A stretch of 64,000 nt of DNA, taken from the NCBI RefSeq assembly GCF_026094475.1, contig NZ_JAPELL010000001.1:186001-250000 (forward strand). The letters are read 5' to 3'. The DNA comes from Homoserinimonas sedimenticola. GTDB lineage: Bacteria; Actinomycetota; Actinomycetes; Actinomycetales; Microbacteriaceae. The translations under genes were made by a program, and so were the position numbers. The notes under the pieces were generated by a model. The model ran no database searches. It was not told the DNA's origin and saw only the letters and a list, made by a program, of their open reading frames with translations. How positions within the stretch are numbered: position 1 is the first letter of the stretch; each line of letters begins with the position of its first letter. This document shows positions 45,848 to 56,300 of this stretch, one piece after another.

Positions 45848-46609
45848 ATGTCGGTAGCGGTGCGGGTCATCCCGTGTCTCGACGTCGCGGCGGGTCGGGT
45901 CGTGAAGGGCGTCAACTTCCTCAACCTGCGTGATGCGGGCGACCCGGTGGAGCTTGCACGCAAGTACTACGAGCAGGGGGCGGACGAGGTCACGTTCCTC
46001 GATGTCACGGCGACGGTCGACGAGCGCGCGACGATGTATGACGTCGTTCAGGCGACAGCTGAGCAGGTCTTCATCCCGCTGACGGTCGGTGGCGGCGTCC
46101 GCACGACCGAGGACGTGTCGCGGCTGCAGGGGCACGGTGCTGACAAGGTGGGTGTCAACAGTGCGGCGATCGCGCGTCCCGAGCTTCTCTCGGAGATCGC
46201 GGATCGCTTCGGTTCGCAGGCGCTCGTGCTGTCGCTCGACCTCAAGCGTTCCGAGCGGATGCCCTCGGGTTTCGTCGTCACGACCCATGGCGGTCGCACC
46301 GAGACCGATCGTGATGGAATTGCGTGGGCGCGCGAGGCGATCGAGCGGGGTGCCGGTGAGCTTCTCGTCAATTCAATCGACGCCGACGGCACCAAGAATG
46401 GTTTCGACCTGGAACTGATCGCGGCGATGCGCGAGGTGAGCTCCGTGCCGGTCATCGCGAGCGGCGGCGCAGGCCGTGTCGAACACTTTCCGCCCGCGAT
46501 CTCGGCGGGCGCTGATGCCGTGCTCGCAGCATCCGTGTTTCACAGTGGTCAGCTGACGATCGGCGATGTCAAGCGCGAGCTGCGCGATGAGGGAATTCCG
46601 GTGAGGTGA
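45848..46609 (+). CDS. hisF: Imidazole glycerol phosphate synthase subunit HisF
   Basis: Cyclase subunit that, with HisH, forms imidazole glycerol phosphate and AICAR; 253 residues, TIM barrel. [17 protein letters not shown] carries the first catalytic Asp, VGGGVRT and KVGVNSAA bind phosphate, and [16 protein letters not shown] carries the second Asp. hisH and hisA are not in this window. One base separates it from hisI. Confidence 0.96.
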   Translation: MSVAVRVIPCLDVAAGRVVKGVNFLNLRDAGDPVELARKYYEQGADEVTFLDVTATVDERATMYDVVQATAEQVFIPLTVGGGVRTTEDVSRLQGHGADKVGVNSAAIARPELLSEIADRFGSQALVLSLDLKRSERMPSGFVVTTHGGRTETDRDGIAWAREAIERGAGELLVNSIDADGTKNGFDLELIAAMREVSSVPVIASGGAGRVEHFPPAISAGADAVLAASVFHSGQLTIGDVKRELRDEGIPVR

Positions 46610-46610
46610 G

Positions 46611-47012
46611 ATGACGGACACCATGACGAGCGCCCAGATCGACGAGGTGCTTGCGCGAGCCGCTTTCGGCCGTGACGGGTTGATGCCCGCGATCATTCAG
46701 CAGCATGACAGCCTCGAGGTGCTCATGCTGGGGTGGATGGATGCGGAGGCCCTGCGGCGCACTCTGACCGAGGGTAGGGTCACGTTCTGGTCTCGGTCGC
46801 GGCAGGAGTACTGGCGCAAGGGCGACACCTCCGGCAACGTGCAGTTCGTCCGCGGCGCCGCCCTCGACTGTGACTCCGATACGATCCTCGTCACCGTCGA
46901 TCAGGTAGGACCCGCGTGCCACACGGGCGCGCGCCGCTGCTTCGACGTCGATCCGCTCCGGCCGACGCAGGGCCGGGCAGGACAGGAATTCGCAGATCAT
47001 GACCATGAATGA
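46611..47012 (+). CDS. hisI: Phosphoribosyl-AMP cyclohydrolase HisI
   Basis: Third step of histidine synthesis, opening the purine ring of PR-AMP; 133 residues. Zinc and magnesium ligands are in ALDCDSDTILV (CxxDxD type), VGPACHTG and RRCF, and MLGWMDAEALRRT is conserved. ATG 46611; MTSAQ at 46623 is an alternative. Its last 14 bases overlap trpE, joining the his and trp genes in one transcript. Confidence 0.94.
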   Translation: MTDTMTSAQIDEVLARAAFGRDGLMPAIIQQHDSLEVLMLGWMDAEALRRTLTEGRVTFWSRSRQEYWRKGDTSGNVQFVRGAALDCDSDTILVTVDQVGPACHTGARRCFDVDPLRPTQGRAGQEFADHDHE

Positions 47013-48528
47013 CTCGACGACTCGCGAGCAGTTCGACGCCCTCCTGCCCACCCACCGGGTCATCCCGGTTCTTCGGGAGATCTTCGCGGACGGCGAGACA
47101 CCGGTCGGAATCTACCGCAAGCTCGCGGATGGCCGCCCCGGCTCGTTCCTACTCGAGTCGGCGGAGCAGGGCGGCATCTGGTCGCGCTTCTCCTTCATCG
47201 GCGTCTCGTCGTTCGGCGTACTGAGCGAGGAGGAGGGGCGGGCGACCTGGCTCGACTACGGCCTGCCGGTCTCCCGCGCTTTCGAGGGAGAACTGCCGGA
47301 GGGGCCCCTCGCGGCCCTCGATGTTCTTCAGAAGCGCTGGGCGACTCCCAAGGTCGAGGGTCATCCTCCTCTCACGGGTGGTCTTGTCGGGTTCATCGGC
47401 TGGGAGGCCGTGCGGCAGCTCGAGCGGTTGCCGGACGGCCCACCTCAGGACTACCCCTTCCCGGCGCAGGCGATGACCTTCGTTTCGGAACTTGCGGTCG
47501 TGGATCACCGCACGGGCTCCGTTCTCCTCGTTGCTGCCGCGCTCAACGACGGCGCCGAGCAGCCCGACGAGCTGTGGGCGGATGCCTCGGCGCGACTTGA
47601 CGCGCTGCAGGAGCGTCTCTCCCAGCCGTCCGAGGCGTGGCTCGCCGACGTCGACATGTCGATCGCCCCCTCACCTGAGGCGCGGATCGCGGAGACCGAC
47701 TACCACCGCGCCGTTGAGAGGTCGAAGCAGTTCATCCGCGATGGTGACGTGTTCCAGGTGGTCATCTCGCAGCGCTTCGATCACGATGTCTCGGCGGAGC
47801 CGATCGACGTCTATCGCGTCCTGCGCACCCTCAACCCGAGCCCGTACATGTATCTGCTCGCGCTCGAGTCTGCCTCGGGGGAGCCGTACTGGGTCATCGG
47901 TTCCTCGCCGGAGGCTCTCGTGAAGGTGCAGGATGGGCGCGCTTTCAGCCATCCGATCGCTGGCTCTCGCCCACGCGGCGCGACGCCCGACGAGGATGCA
48001 TCGCTCGCGGAGGACCTGCTTCGCGATCCTAAGGAGCGCGCAGAGCACCTCATGCTCGTCGATCTCGCGCGCAATGACCTTCAGAAGGTCTGCCTCCCCG
48101 GATCCGTGGAGGTCTCCGAGTTCATGCAGGTCGAGCGCTACAGCCACATCATGCACTTGGTCTCGAGCGTCGAGGGCGAGTTGCGTCCGGATGCCTCGCC
48201 GCTTGAGGTCTTCGCGGCGACCTTCCCGGCAGGAACGCTCTCGGGGGCGCCTAAGCCGCGCGCGCTCGAGATCATCGACGAGCTCGAGGTGGCTCAGCGT
48301 GGATTGTACGGCGGCGTTGTCGGCTACTTCGGGCTTGCCGGTGACGTCGACCTGGCGATCGCGATCCGCACCATGACGATCTCGGGCGGCACTGCACGCG
48401 TGCAGGCCGGTGCGGGCCTTGTGGCCGATTCAGACCCGGCGTCCGAGCACCAGGAGGCAAGGAACAAGGCCGCCGCGCCGCTGCGGGCCGTCGCGGTCGC
48501 CAACGCGCTGCGGCGGATCACCGGATGA
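46999..48528 (+). CDS. trpE: Anthranilate synthase component I
   Basis: Chorismate plus ammonia to anthranilate, 509 residues, first step of tryptophan synthesis. The N-terminal LLES segment forms the Trp-feedback site; the catalytic part has PYMYLLAL, GSSPEALVKV, HPIAGSRPRG, LMLVDLARNDL and SGAPKPRALEII. ATG 46999 lies inside hisI; ATG 47005 is an alternative. No leader-peptide attenuator can precede it because the upstream bases are coding. trpG and trpD are not in the window. Confidence 0.96.
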   Translation: MTMNDSTTREQFDALLPTHRVIPVLREIFADGETPVGIYRKLADGRPGSFLLESAEQGGIWSRFSFIGVSSFGVLSEEEGRATWLDYGLPVSRAFEGELPEGPLAALDVLQKRWATPKVEGHPPLTGGLVGFIGWEAVRQLERLPDGPPQDYPFPAQAMTFVSELAVVDHRTGSVLLVAAALNDGAEQPDELWADASARLDALQERLSQPSEAWLADVDMSIAPSPEARIAETDYHRAVERSKQFIRDGDVFQVVISQRFDHDVSAEPIDVYRVLRTLNPSPYMYLLALESASGEPYWVIGSSPEALVKVQDGRAFSHPIAGSRPRGATPDEDASLAEDLLRDPKERAEHLMLVDLARNDLQKVCLPGSVEVSEFMQVERYSHIMHLVSSVEGELRPDASPLEVFAATFPAGTLSGAPKPRALEIIDELEVAQRGLYGGVVGYFGLAGDVDLAIAIRTMTISGGTARVQAGAGLVADSDPASEHQEARNKAAAPLRAVAVANALRRITG

Positions 48529-49136
48529 CGCGAACGCGGGCGTCGAAGCCTCTCGCCCTTGCCGCCGTCGCACTCCTGAGCGGCGCGATCCTGCTCGCCT
48601 GGTCGATGACGTGGTTCACCGTGCGGCTCGCCGATGGCACGTCTCCCACCGGGACGCTGGCTGTCGCGGGCGATGTGGCAGCGCCCGCGCTCGTTCCTCT
48701 CGCCCTCGCCTCCCTCGCCCTCGTCGCGGCCCTCGCGATCGCGGGCCCTGCCGTGCGCGTCGTGCTTGCCGTGATCCTCGCGTTTCTGGGGGCGGGGGTC
48801 GCGGCGTCGGCCGTCGTGGCCCTTGCGGATCCGCTGCGCGCGGTCGCGGCATCCGTTGTCTCGCTGACCGGTCTCGACGGCGAGAGCGCTGTCGATGCGA
48901 CCGTGGCCTCGATCGAGGCATCGGCATGGCCGATCGTGACCGTCGTGCTCGGCTGCCTTCTCGCGGGCACGGCAATCGTCGTCGCGATGCGGACGCGCGG
49001 CTGGGCCGGCCCGTCGGCGCGCTATGACACGCCAGTCTCGCGCGCGGAGGAGCCACCGCGTGGGGCCTCGACCGTCTCTGACTGGGATGCTCTGAGCGAT
49101 GGCGACGACCCGACCGGCCCTCCCAGCGCACGATAG
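48525..49136 (+). CDS. Trp biosynthesis-associated membrane protein
   Basis: A 203-residue protein with about four membrane helices and a hydrophilic C-terminus containing SDWDALSDGDDPT, the hallmark of the actinobacterial Trp-operon membrane protein family. The family is found only near trp genes; its role is not known. ATG 48525 overlaps the trpE stop. The TAG stop is the first half of TAGACT. Confidence 0.9.
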   Translation: MTRTRASKPLALAAVALLSGAILLAWSMTWFTVRLADGTSPTGTLAVAGDVAAPALVPLALASLALVAALAIAGPAVRVVLAVILAFLGAGVAASAVVALADPLRAVAASVVSLTGLDGESAVDATVASIEASAWPIVTVVLGCLLAGTAIVVAMRTRGWAGPSARYDTPVSRAEEPPRGASTVSDWDALSDGDDPTGPPSAR

Positions 49137-49139
49137 ACT
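49134..49139 (+). promoter_or_regulatory. -10-like TAGACT overlapping a stop codon, upstream of trpCBA
   Basis: TAGACT begins with the stop codon of the Trp-associated membrane protein. Transcription would start near 49146, leaving a short leader with GAAGGAG before GTG 49169. No -35 seen. It could allow trpCBA to be made without trpE. Confidence 0.35.
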
Positions 49140-49168
49140 TTTCCCATCGCACCCGAGAAGGAGTTTCA

Positions 49169-49399
49169 GTGAGCGACGACAACACCGACCCCGGCCACGG
49201 CCACTCTCCCGCAGCCTGGACCGCCGTCACCATCATGCTCATCGCCTTTGCGGCGGGCACCTTGGCGTTCTGGCTCGACCAGCCGGTCTTCGTGTGGGCG
49301 TCTGCGGGTCTGCTCGTCGTCGGGCTTCTCGTCGGTTGGATCATGGCCAAGGCGGGTTACGGTGTCGGCGGGCACCGCACGACTCCGAAGGACCACTGA
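49169..49399 (+). CDS. HGxxPAAW family small membrane protein
   Basis: A 76-residue protein with the family motif HGHSPAAW near its N-terminus, two membrane helices (AVTIMLIAFAAGTLAFWL and FVWASAGLLVVGLLVGWIM) and a short His/Lys tail. It is encoded in actinobacterial trp operons between trpE and trpC; function unknown. GTG 49169 follows AGAAGGAG, a strong Shine-Dalgarno. Confidence 0.9.
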   Translation: MSDDNTDPGHGHSPAAWTAVTIMLIAFAAGTLAFWLDQPVFVWASAGLLVVGLLVGWIMAKAGYGVGGHRTTPKDH

Positions 49400-49404
49400 G
49401 CTCC

Positions 49405-50178
49405 GTGCTCGATGACCTTCTCGCCGGCGCGCTGGCGGATGCCGAGGCGCGCCGCAGCACCCGACCGCTCCGCGAGGTCGAGGCCCAGGCCCTCGCCCGT
49501 CCTGCAGCTATCGACGCGATCGAGGCCCTTGCTCCGGCTGAGCATGTGAAGATCATCGCCGAGGTCAAGCGCGCGAGTCCTTCGCGCGGCGCCATGGCGG
49601 AGATCCCCGATCCGGCCGCCCTTGCCGTCGCCTACGAGACGGGGCGCGCGAGCGCCATCAGCGTCCTGACGGAGGGGCGGCGCTTCGGTGGGTCGCTCGC
49701 CGATCTGGAGGCCGTGCGCGCTGCGGTGTCGCTTCCCGTTCTGCGGAAGGACTTCATCGGTGACCCCTACCAGGTGTTCGAGGCACGTGCAGCGGGGGCC
49801 GATCTCGTTCTCCTCATCGTGGCAGCCCTCGAGCAGGAGCGGCTGGCGTCCCTCTACTCGCTCATTCGCGAGCTGGGCATGACGGCGCTCGTCGAGACGC
49901 ACAGCGCCGAGGAGGTGAGCAGAGCGCTCGACGTGGGGGCTGAGCTCATTGGAGTCAACGCCCGCGACCTGTCGACCTTCGAGCTCGATCAGGAGCTCTT
50001 CGGCGAACTCGCGGTGCAGATCCCGGCTGGCGTCATCCGCGTCGCTGAGTCCGCCGTGAAGTCGGCGGCGGATGTTGCGCACTACCGCGCGGCGGGAGCT
50101 GACGTCGTGCTCGTGGGGGAGGCGCTCGTGACCCAGGGTGACCCCGTCGGCACTCTGCAGGAATACCTGGCCGTCTGA
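49405..50178 (+). CDS. trpC: Indole-3-glycerol phosphate synthase
   Basis: Forms the indole ring system from CdRP, 257 residues, TIM barrel. IIAEVKRASPSRG with the catalytic Lys, ISVLTEGRRFGGSL, VLRKDFIGDPYQVFEARAAGAD, and GVNARDLSTFELD are all family signatures. GTG 49405 begins VLDDLLAGALADAEAR and lies five bases after the HGxxPAAW stop. No fused TrpF domain. Confidence 0.95.
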   Translation: MLDDLLAGALADAEARRSTRPLREVEAQALARPAAIDAIEALAPAEHVKIIAEVKRASPSRGAMAEIPDPAALAVAYETGRASAISVLTEGRRFGGSLADLEAVRAAVSLPVLRKDFIGDPYQVFEARAAGADLVLLIVAALEQERLASLYSLIRELGMTALVETHSAEEVSRALDVGAELIGVNARDLSTFELDQELFGELAVQIPAGVIRVAESAVKSAADVAHYRAAGADVVLVGEALVTQGDPVGTLQEYLAV

Positions 50179-50208
50179 CGGCCCCCGAGAACGGAAACCT
50201 CGACAGCA

Positions 50209-51420
50209 ATGGCCCTACGAGACCAGACCGGCCCCTTCTTCGGGGAGTACGGCGGGCGCTTCATGCCCGAGTCCCTCATCGCGGCGATCGACGAGATTGC
50301 TGAGGCCTATGAGGCCTCGCGCGACGACCCGAGCTTCCAGGCGGAGCTCGCAGAGCTGCACCGCAGCTACACAGGCAGGCCGTCGATCATCACAGAGGTG
50401 CCTCGCTTCGCGGAGCACGCGGGCGGCGCCCGCATCATCCTCAAGCGCGAGGACCTCAACCACACGGGCTCGCACAAGATCAACAACGTGCTGGGTCAGG
50501 CTCTCCTCACGAAGCGCCTCGGCAAGACGCGCGTGATCGCCGAGACGGGTGCCGGGCAGCACGGTGTCGCGACTGCGACGGCGGCGGCCCTCTTCGGTCT
50601 GGAATGCACCATCTACATGGGTGAGGTCGATACCCAGCGCCAGGCACTCAATGTCGCGCGGATGCGTCTTCTCGGTGCCGAGGTGGTGTCGGTGACGACA
50701 GGCTCGCGCACCTTGAAGGACGCGATCAATGAGGCCTACCGCGAGTGGGTGACCTCGGTTGAGACGACCAACTACGTCTTCGGCACGGCGGCGGGTCCCC
50801 ATCCCTTTCCCGCGATGGTTCGCGACTTCCAGAAGATCATCGGTGAGGAGGCACGCGAGCAGGTCCGTGAGCTCACGGGCCGCCTGCCCGACGCGGTGGC
50901 GGCGTGTGTGGGCGGCGGATCGAATGCCATCGGCGTCTTCCACGCCTTCCTCGACGACCCGGATGTGCGGCTGTACGGCTTCGAGGCCGCGGGAGACGGT
51001 GTCGACACTCCGCGCCACGCCGCCTCGATCGGGCGGGGGCGCCCCGGTGTGCTCCATGGCGCGCGGAGCTATCTCCTGCAGGACGAGGACGGGCAGACGA
51101 TCGAGTCGCACTCGATCTCGGCGGGACTCGACTACCCGGGCGTCGGGCCAGAGCACGCCTGGTTGGCGGACCTCGGCCGGGCCGAGTACCGTCCGACGAC
51201 CGACACTGAGGCGATGGACGCCCTCCGGCTTCTGAGCCGTACCGAGGGGATCATCCCCGCGATCGAGTCGGCCCACGCGCTCGCGGGTGCGCTTGAGCTC
51301 GGTCGTGAGCTCGGTCCGGAGGCGATCATCCTCGTCAACCTGAGTGGCCGAGGGGACAAGGATGTCGCCACGGCGGGCCGCTGGTTCGGCCTGTTCGATG
51401 AGGGGGCACGACAGGAATGA
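50209..51420 (+). CDS. trpB: Tryptophan synthase beta subunit
   Basis: PLP enzyme joining indole and serine, 403 residues, TrpB1 type. The PLP lysine is Lys90 in [33 protein letters not shown] and [12 protein letters not shown] (phosphate loop) are intact. ATG 50209 gives [18 protein letters not shown]. Thirty bases after trpC. The TGA overlaps the trpA ATG (51417-51420). Confidence 0.97.
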   Translation: MALRDQTGPFFGEYGGRFMPESLIAAIDEIAEAYEASRDDPSFQAELAELHRSYTGRPSIITEVPRFAEHAGGARIILKREDLNHTGSHKINNVLGQALLTKRLGKTRVIAETGAGQHGVATATAAALFGLECTIYMGEVDTQRQALNVARMRLLGAEVVSVTTGSRTLKDAINEAYREWVTSVETTNYVFGTAAGPHPFPAMVRDFQKIIGEEAREQVRELTGRLPDAVAACVGGGSNAIGVFHAFLDDPDVRLYGFEAAGDGVDTPRHAASIGRGRPGVLHGARSYLLQDEDGQTIESHSISAGLDYPGVGPEHAWLADLGRAEYRPTTDTEAMDALRLLSRTEGIIPAIESAHALAGALELGRELGPEAIILVNLSGRGDKDVATAGRWFGLFDEGARQE

Positions 51421-52226
51421 GTGATGCAGTGACGAGGAACGCGGCATCCGTCGAGTCCGTCATCCGCGCACGCCGCGACGCGGGCAGCGGCGCTCTCGTG
51501 GGCTACCTCCCCGTGGGGTTCCCCGACCTGGATACGAGCGTCGACGCGGCGGTGGCCCTCGCCGAGAACGGCGTCGACGTGCTCGAGCTGGGCGTGCCGT
51601 ACTCAGACCCCGTCATGGATGGGCTCGTGATCCAGAAGGCGACGCAGACCGCCCTTGAGCGGGGCTTCCGCCTCCGGGACGTCTTCACGGCGGTGGAGCG
51701 CATCCGGGCCCGCGTCGACATCCCAGTGCTGGTCATGACCTACTGGAACCCCGTCATGCAGTATGGCGTGGAGCGATTCGCGACAGACCTCGCGTCGGCG
51801 GGCGGCTCCGGCCTCATCACACCGGACATCACCCCCGACTCCGCGGGGGAGTGGATCGACGTGAGCGACCGCACCCGGCTCGACCGCGTGTTCCTCGCGG
51901 CGCCCACCTCGAGCGACGCACGCCTGCGCCAGACCGTCTCGGCCACGAGGGGATTCGTCTACGCCGTCTCGACCATGGGCATCACGGGACTCCGCACCGA
52001 CCTGGATGCTGCGGCCCGCACGCTCATCGCCCGCCTCCGTGATGCCGGCGCTCGCACGGCCTGCGTCGGCATCGGAATCTCGAATCCGGAACAGGTGCGG
52101 CAAGTGCTCGAATACGCGGATGGCGCGATCGTCGGCACCGCGCTTGTGAAGTCGCTCGCGGAGGGTGGGGTTTCAGCCTTGGCCGAGACCGCCTCTGCAC
52201 TCTCCGCCGGTACTAGGCTTAACTAG
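51417..52226 (+). CDS. trpA: Tryptophan synthase alpha subunit
   Basis: Releases indole from indole-glycerol phosphate for TrpB, 269 residues, TIM barrel. Catalytic Glu57 is in [11 protein letters not shown] and Asp68 in VMDG, with the correct spacing of 11. [10 protein letters not shown] and [11 protein letters not shown] bind substrate. ATG 51417 overlaps the trpB stop. The TAG stop is followed by TTT, forming another TAGNNT. Confidence 0.96.
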   Translation: MSDAVTRNAASVESVIRARRDAGSGALVGYLPVGFPDLDTSVDAAVALAENGVDVLELGVPYSDPVMDGLVIQKATQTALERGFRLRDVFTAVERIRARVDIPVLVMTYWNPVMQYGVERFATDLASAGGSGLITPDITPDSAGEWIDVSDRTRLDRVFLAAPTSSDARLRQTVSATRGFVYAVSTMGITGLRTDLDAAARTLIARLRDAGARTACVGIGISNPEQVRQVLEYADGAIVGTALVKSLAEGGVSALAETASALSAGTRLN

Positions 52227-52229
52227 TTT
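52214..52229 (+). promoter_or_regulatory. -10-like boxes TAGGCT and TAGTTT upstream of lgt
   Basis: TAGGCT (52214-52219) and TAGTTT (52224-52229, starting with the trpA stop) lie 52-67 bases before the lgt GTG. Neither has a clear -35; lgt may also be reached from trpA. Confidence 0.3.
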
Positions 52230-52280
52230 CTCCACGGGTCCGGCGCAAGCCGCCCGCCCAGACGAAAGGTTGCCCCGCGC

Positions 52281-53309
52281 GTGATCGTGCCCACCAGCAT
52301 CCCCAGCCCAGACGACGAGTGGCGCGTCTTCAACCTTGGAGAGTGGTTGCGCGATCTCGGCCTCGACTGGTTCACGCTCGACATCGCAATCCACGCCTAT
52401 GCGCTCTGCATTCTCATCGGAATCTTCGCCGCGGCGTGGCTCACGAATCGCAGGTTGACGGCGCGAGGTGCCGAGCCGTGGGTCGTCATCGATATCTGCC
52501 TCTTTGCGGTGCCCCTCGGCATTGTCGGTGCACGGATCTTCCATGTACTGACCCACCCGGACGACTACTTCGGCCCCGGTGCCAATCCGTGGGCAGTGCT
52601 CTTCGTTTGGGAGGGCGGTATCGCAATCTTCGGTGCCCTGATTGGGGGAGCGGTCGGAGCTCTCATCGGCTGCCGCATCACGGGTATCCGCTTTTGGAGC
52701 TTCGCCGACGCTCTGGCTCCGGGTCTGCTCCTTGCGCAGGCTTTCGGGCGCTTCGGCAACTGGTTCAACCAGGAGCTCTACGGTCTCCCCACCGACCTGC
52801 CGTGGGGCCTTGAGATCGATGCCGACAACCCCGCTTTCCCCGTGGGGCTCCCCGATGACACGCTGTTCCACCCGACCTTCCTCTACGAGGTCATCTGGAA
52901 CCTGCTGGGTGTCGTCGTCATCATCGCCGTCGCACGCCGCCTGCAGCTGCAGTGGGGTCGCGTCTTCGGGCTCTATCTCATCTGGTACGGCGCGGGCCGG
53001 ATCGTCTGGGAGTCGATCAGGATCGACCCGAGTGAGGTGTTCTTCGGCATCCGCACGAACGTGTGGGCGGCCCTCGCAGCGGTCATCATCGGCATCGTCA
53101 TCATCGTCGTTCAGGGGCGTCGCCACCCCGGGCTCGAGCCGAGTCCGTACGTGCCCGGGCGCTCTTGGCAGCCCGACCGTGATGTACACTCTGACGACAC
53201 ATATTCGGACGACGACGATGACTACAGGGTGGTGGTCTCGTCCCCCGAGTCGCCCGCATCCGTGTCATCCACCGGGTCCGCCACAAGCGGCTCGAGCACA
53301 TCACCCTGA
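52281..53309 (+). CDS. lgt: Prolipoprotein diacylglyceryl transferase
   Basis: Membrane enzyme adding diacylglycerol to the lipobox cysteine, 342 residues with about seven helices. The Lgt signature [13 protein letters not shown] and [14 protein letters not shown] are present, as is the early [11 protein letters not shown]. The C-terminal 60 residues are a hydrophilic, Asp/Ser-rich tail beyond the conserved core. GTG 52281 follows GAAAGG. It would modify the lipoprotein at 24808 among others. An 85-base gap follows before gltB. Confidence 0.95.
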   Translation: MIVPTSIPSPDDEWRVFNLGEWLRDLGLDWFTLDIAIHAYALCILIGIFAAAWLTNRRLTARGAEPWVVIDICLFAVPLGIVGARIFHVLTHPDDYFGPGANPWAVLFVWEGGIAIFGALIGGAVGALIGCRITGIRFWSFADALAPGLLLAQAFGRFGNWFNQELYGLPTDLPWGLEIDADNPAFPVGLPDDTLFHPTFLYEVIWNLLGVVVIIAVARRLQLQWGRVFGLYLIWYGAGRIVWESIRIDPSEVFFGIRTNVWAALAAVIIGIVIIVVQGRRHPGLEPSPYVPGRSWQPDRDVHSDDTYSDDDDDYRVVVSSPESPASVSSTGSATSGSSTSP

Positions 53310-53394
53310 ACCGCGAGGCAACCCGCGCGCTGGTACGGGATTTCCACAGAGGGCCATCGGCGTCCCACTTGTTCCAACCCCGAGGACGGTCCTT

Positions 53395-56300
53395 ATGACT
53401 CTTCCCAACCCCTTCACACGATTCAGCACCGTTCCCGCCGCGTCGGGCTTGTTCGACCCTGACCAGGAGCGGGATGCTTGCGGCCTCGCAATGGTCGCCA
53501 CGCTTCGCGGCACGCCAGGCCACGACATCATTGCGACGGCCCTGGAGGCGCTTCGCAACCTCGAGCACCGCGGCGCAATCGGTTCCGACGCGGGCACGGG
53601 AGACGGCGCCGGCATCATGACCCAGATCCCCGACGCGTTCCTGCGCGAGGTGACCGACTTCGAGCTGCCCAGGGTTGGCTCCTACGCGGTCGGGATGGCA
53701 TATCTGCCGACCGAGGCTGACGCCCGGTCTGCGGAGAAGGCTGGCATCGAGGCGATCGTCGTCGAGGAGGGGCTTGAGGTCCTGGGGTGGCGCGAGGTTC
53801 CGATCGTCCCCGATGTTCTCGGTAACCTTGCCCGCCAGGCGATGCCTGCCTTCGAGCAGCTCTTCATCGCCGCGGCTGCAGGCGAGAGCGGCGATCGTCT
53901 TTCCGGCGTCGAGCTGGACCGGCGCGCCTTCCGCGTGCGCAAGCGCGCTGAGCGCTCGCTCGGGTCGTACTTCCCGTCCCTCAGCAGCAGGACCCTCGTC
54001 TACAAGGGAATGGTCACGACGCTTCAGCTCGAGCCCTTCTACCCGGACCTTTCCGACGAGCGTTTCGCGTCGAAGCTCGCCCTCGTGCACTCGCGCTACT
54101 CGACCAACACCTTCCCGTCGTGGCCGCTCGCCCAGCCCTTCCGGATGATCGCTCACAACGGAGAGATCAACACGGTGCAGGGCAACCGCAACTGGATGCG
54201 TGCCCGGCAGTCCCAGCTGGAGTCGGAGCTGCTCGGCGACATGGCGCCGCTCATGCCCATCGTGAGCCCCGGCGCGAGCGACTCGGCCTCGTTCGACGAG
54301 GTTGTAGAACTGCTGGAGCTTTCCGGCCGCTCGCTGCCCCACGCCATGATGATGATGGTGCCCGAGGCCTACGAGAACCAGGCGGACATTGACCCTGCCC
54401 GGCGTGCCTTCTACGAGTACCACTCGATGCTCATGGAGCCGTGGGACGGCCCTGCTGCCCTCGTCTTCACGGACGGCAGCCTCGTGGGCGCGACGCTCGA
54501 CCGCAATGGTCTGCGCCCCGGACGCTTCCTGATCACGGATGACGGGCTCGTCGTGCTGGCGAGCGAGATCGGTGTCTTCGACGTCGAGCCGAGCCGCGTG
54601 GTCCGCAAGGGGCGCCTGCGGCCGGGTCGTATGTTCCTGGTCGACACGGCCGCGGGTCGCCTCATCGAGGACGACGAGATCAAGGGTCAACTCTCCGCCG
54701 CGCAGCCCTGGCAGGAGTGGCTCGACAACGGGCGGATCAACCTCAAGGACCTGCCTGAGCGCGAGCACATCGTGCATACGCCCGCGTCGGTGACCCGGCG
54801 CCAGCGCACCTTCGGCTACACGGAGGAGGAGGTGCGCATCCTCATCGCCCCTATGGCGCAGAACGGCCAGGAGCCGATCGGCGCGATGGGCTCGGACACG
54901 CCAATCGCGGTGTTGTCGGAGCGTCCGCGACTCCTATTCGATTACTTCACGCAGCAGTTCGCGCAGGTGACCAACCCGCCGCTCGACTCGATCCGTGAGG
55001 AAGTGGTCACGTCGATGCGCACGGGGCTCGGCCCGGAGCGCAACCTCCTCACGGCGACGCCCGAGCACGCGTACCAGATCGCCCTCGATTTCCCCGTGAT
55101 CGACAACGATGAGCTCGCGAAGATCCTGCGCATCGATTCCTCACCGGGAAGCCGCACGACCACGACGGTCAAGGGGCTCTATCGGCATGACTCCGGCAAG
55201 ACCGCCATGCGCGATCGTCTCGCCGCCATGTGCGAGGAGGTCGACGACGCGATCGAGCGCGGTGCCAAGTTCATCGTGCTCTCGGACCGTGATTCCAACC
55301 GCGACCTCGCCCCCATTCCCTCACTGCTGATGCTCTCGACGGTGCATCACCACCTCATCCGGCGTGAGAACCGCCTCAAGGTGGGTCTCATCGTCGAGGC
55401 GGGTGACGTGCGCGAGGTGCACCACGTCGCACTCCTGATCGGGTACGGCGCATCCGCCGTGAACCCGTACCTTGCCATGGAGACGGCGGAGGAGCTTGTC
55501 CGCAACGGCACTGTCACCGGCACGACCCCCGACAAGGCTGTTCACAACGTCATCAAGGCGCTCGGCAAGGGTGTCCTCAAGATCATGTCCAAGATGGGCA
55601 TTTCCGTCGTCGGTTCCTATGTGGGCGCGCAGGCCTTCGAGGCCGTCGGTCTCGCCCAGGACTTCGTGGACGAGTACTTCACGGGAACGACGACCAAGCT
55701 CGGCGGAATCGGCCTTGAGGCCATCGCGGCGGAGAACCTCGCCCGCCACTACTCCGCGTATCCCGAGGAGGGCACGTCGCGCACGCACGAGCGTCTCGCA
55801 ACGGGTGGCGAGTACCAGTGGCGCCGCGAGGGCCCGCCCCACCTCTTCAACCCGGATACGGTGTTCCGACTGCAGCATTCGACGCGTACTCGTCGCTACG
55901 ACATCTTCCGCGACTACACGCGACTCGTCGACGAGCAGGCGAGCAGCCTCATGACCCTGCGCGGCCTGTTCGAGCTGGAGAAGGGCGTGCGTCCGCCCGT
56001 TCCGCTCGACGAGGTCGAGCCCGTATCGGAGATCGTCAAGCGCTTCAACACGGGTGCCATGAGCTACGGTTCGATCAGCAAGGAAGCGCACGAAACGCTT
56101 GCGATCGCGATGAACCGGCTCGGTGGTCGCAGCAACACGGGCGAGGGCGGCGAGGATGTCGAGCGGTTGCTCGATCCCGAGCGCCGCAGTGCCATCAAGC
56201 AGGTGGCCTCGGGGCGCTTCGGCGTCACGAGCATGTACCTGACGCACGCGAGTGACATTCAGATCAAGATGGCGCAGGGGGCCAAGCCGGGGGAGGGCGG

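Noticed and set aside
53165-53190. TTGGCA and TACACT inside lgt as a gltB promoter
   Set aside because: Spacing is only 14 bases, too short for a normal promoter.
52642-53394. 251-residue N-terminal extension of gltB into lgt
   Set aside because: GltB maturation needs the Cys close to the N-terminus after a short propeptide; ATG 53395 fits and the extension overlaps lgt.
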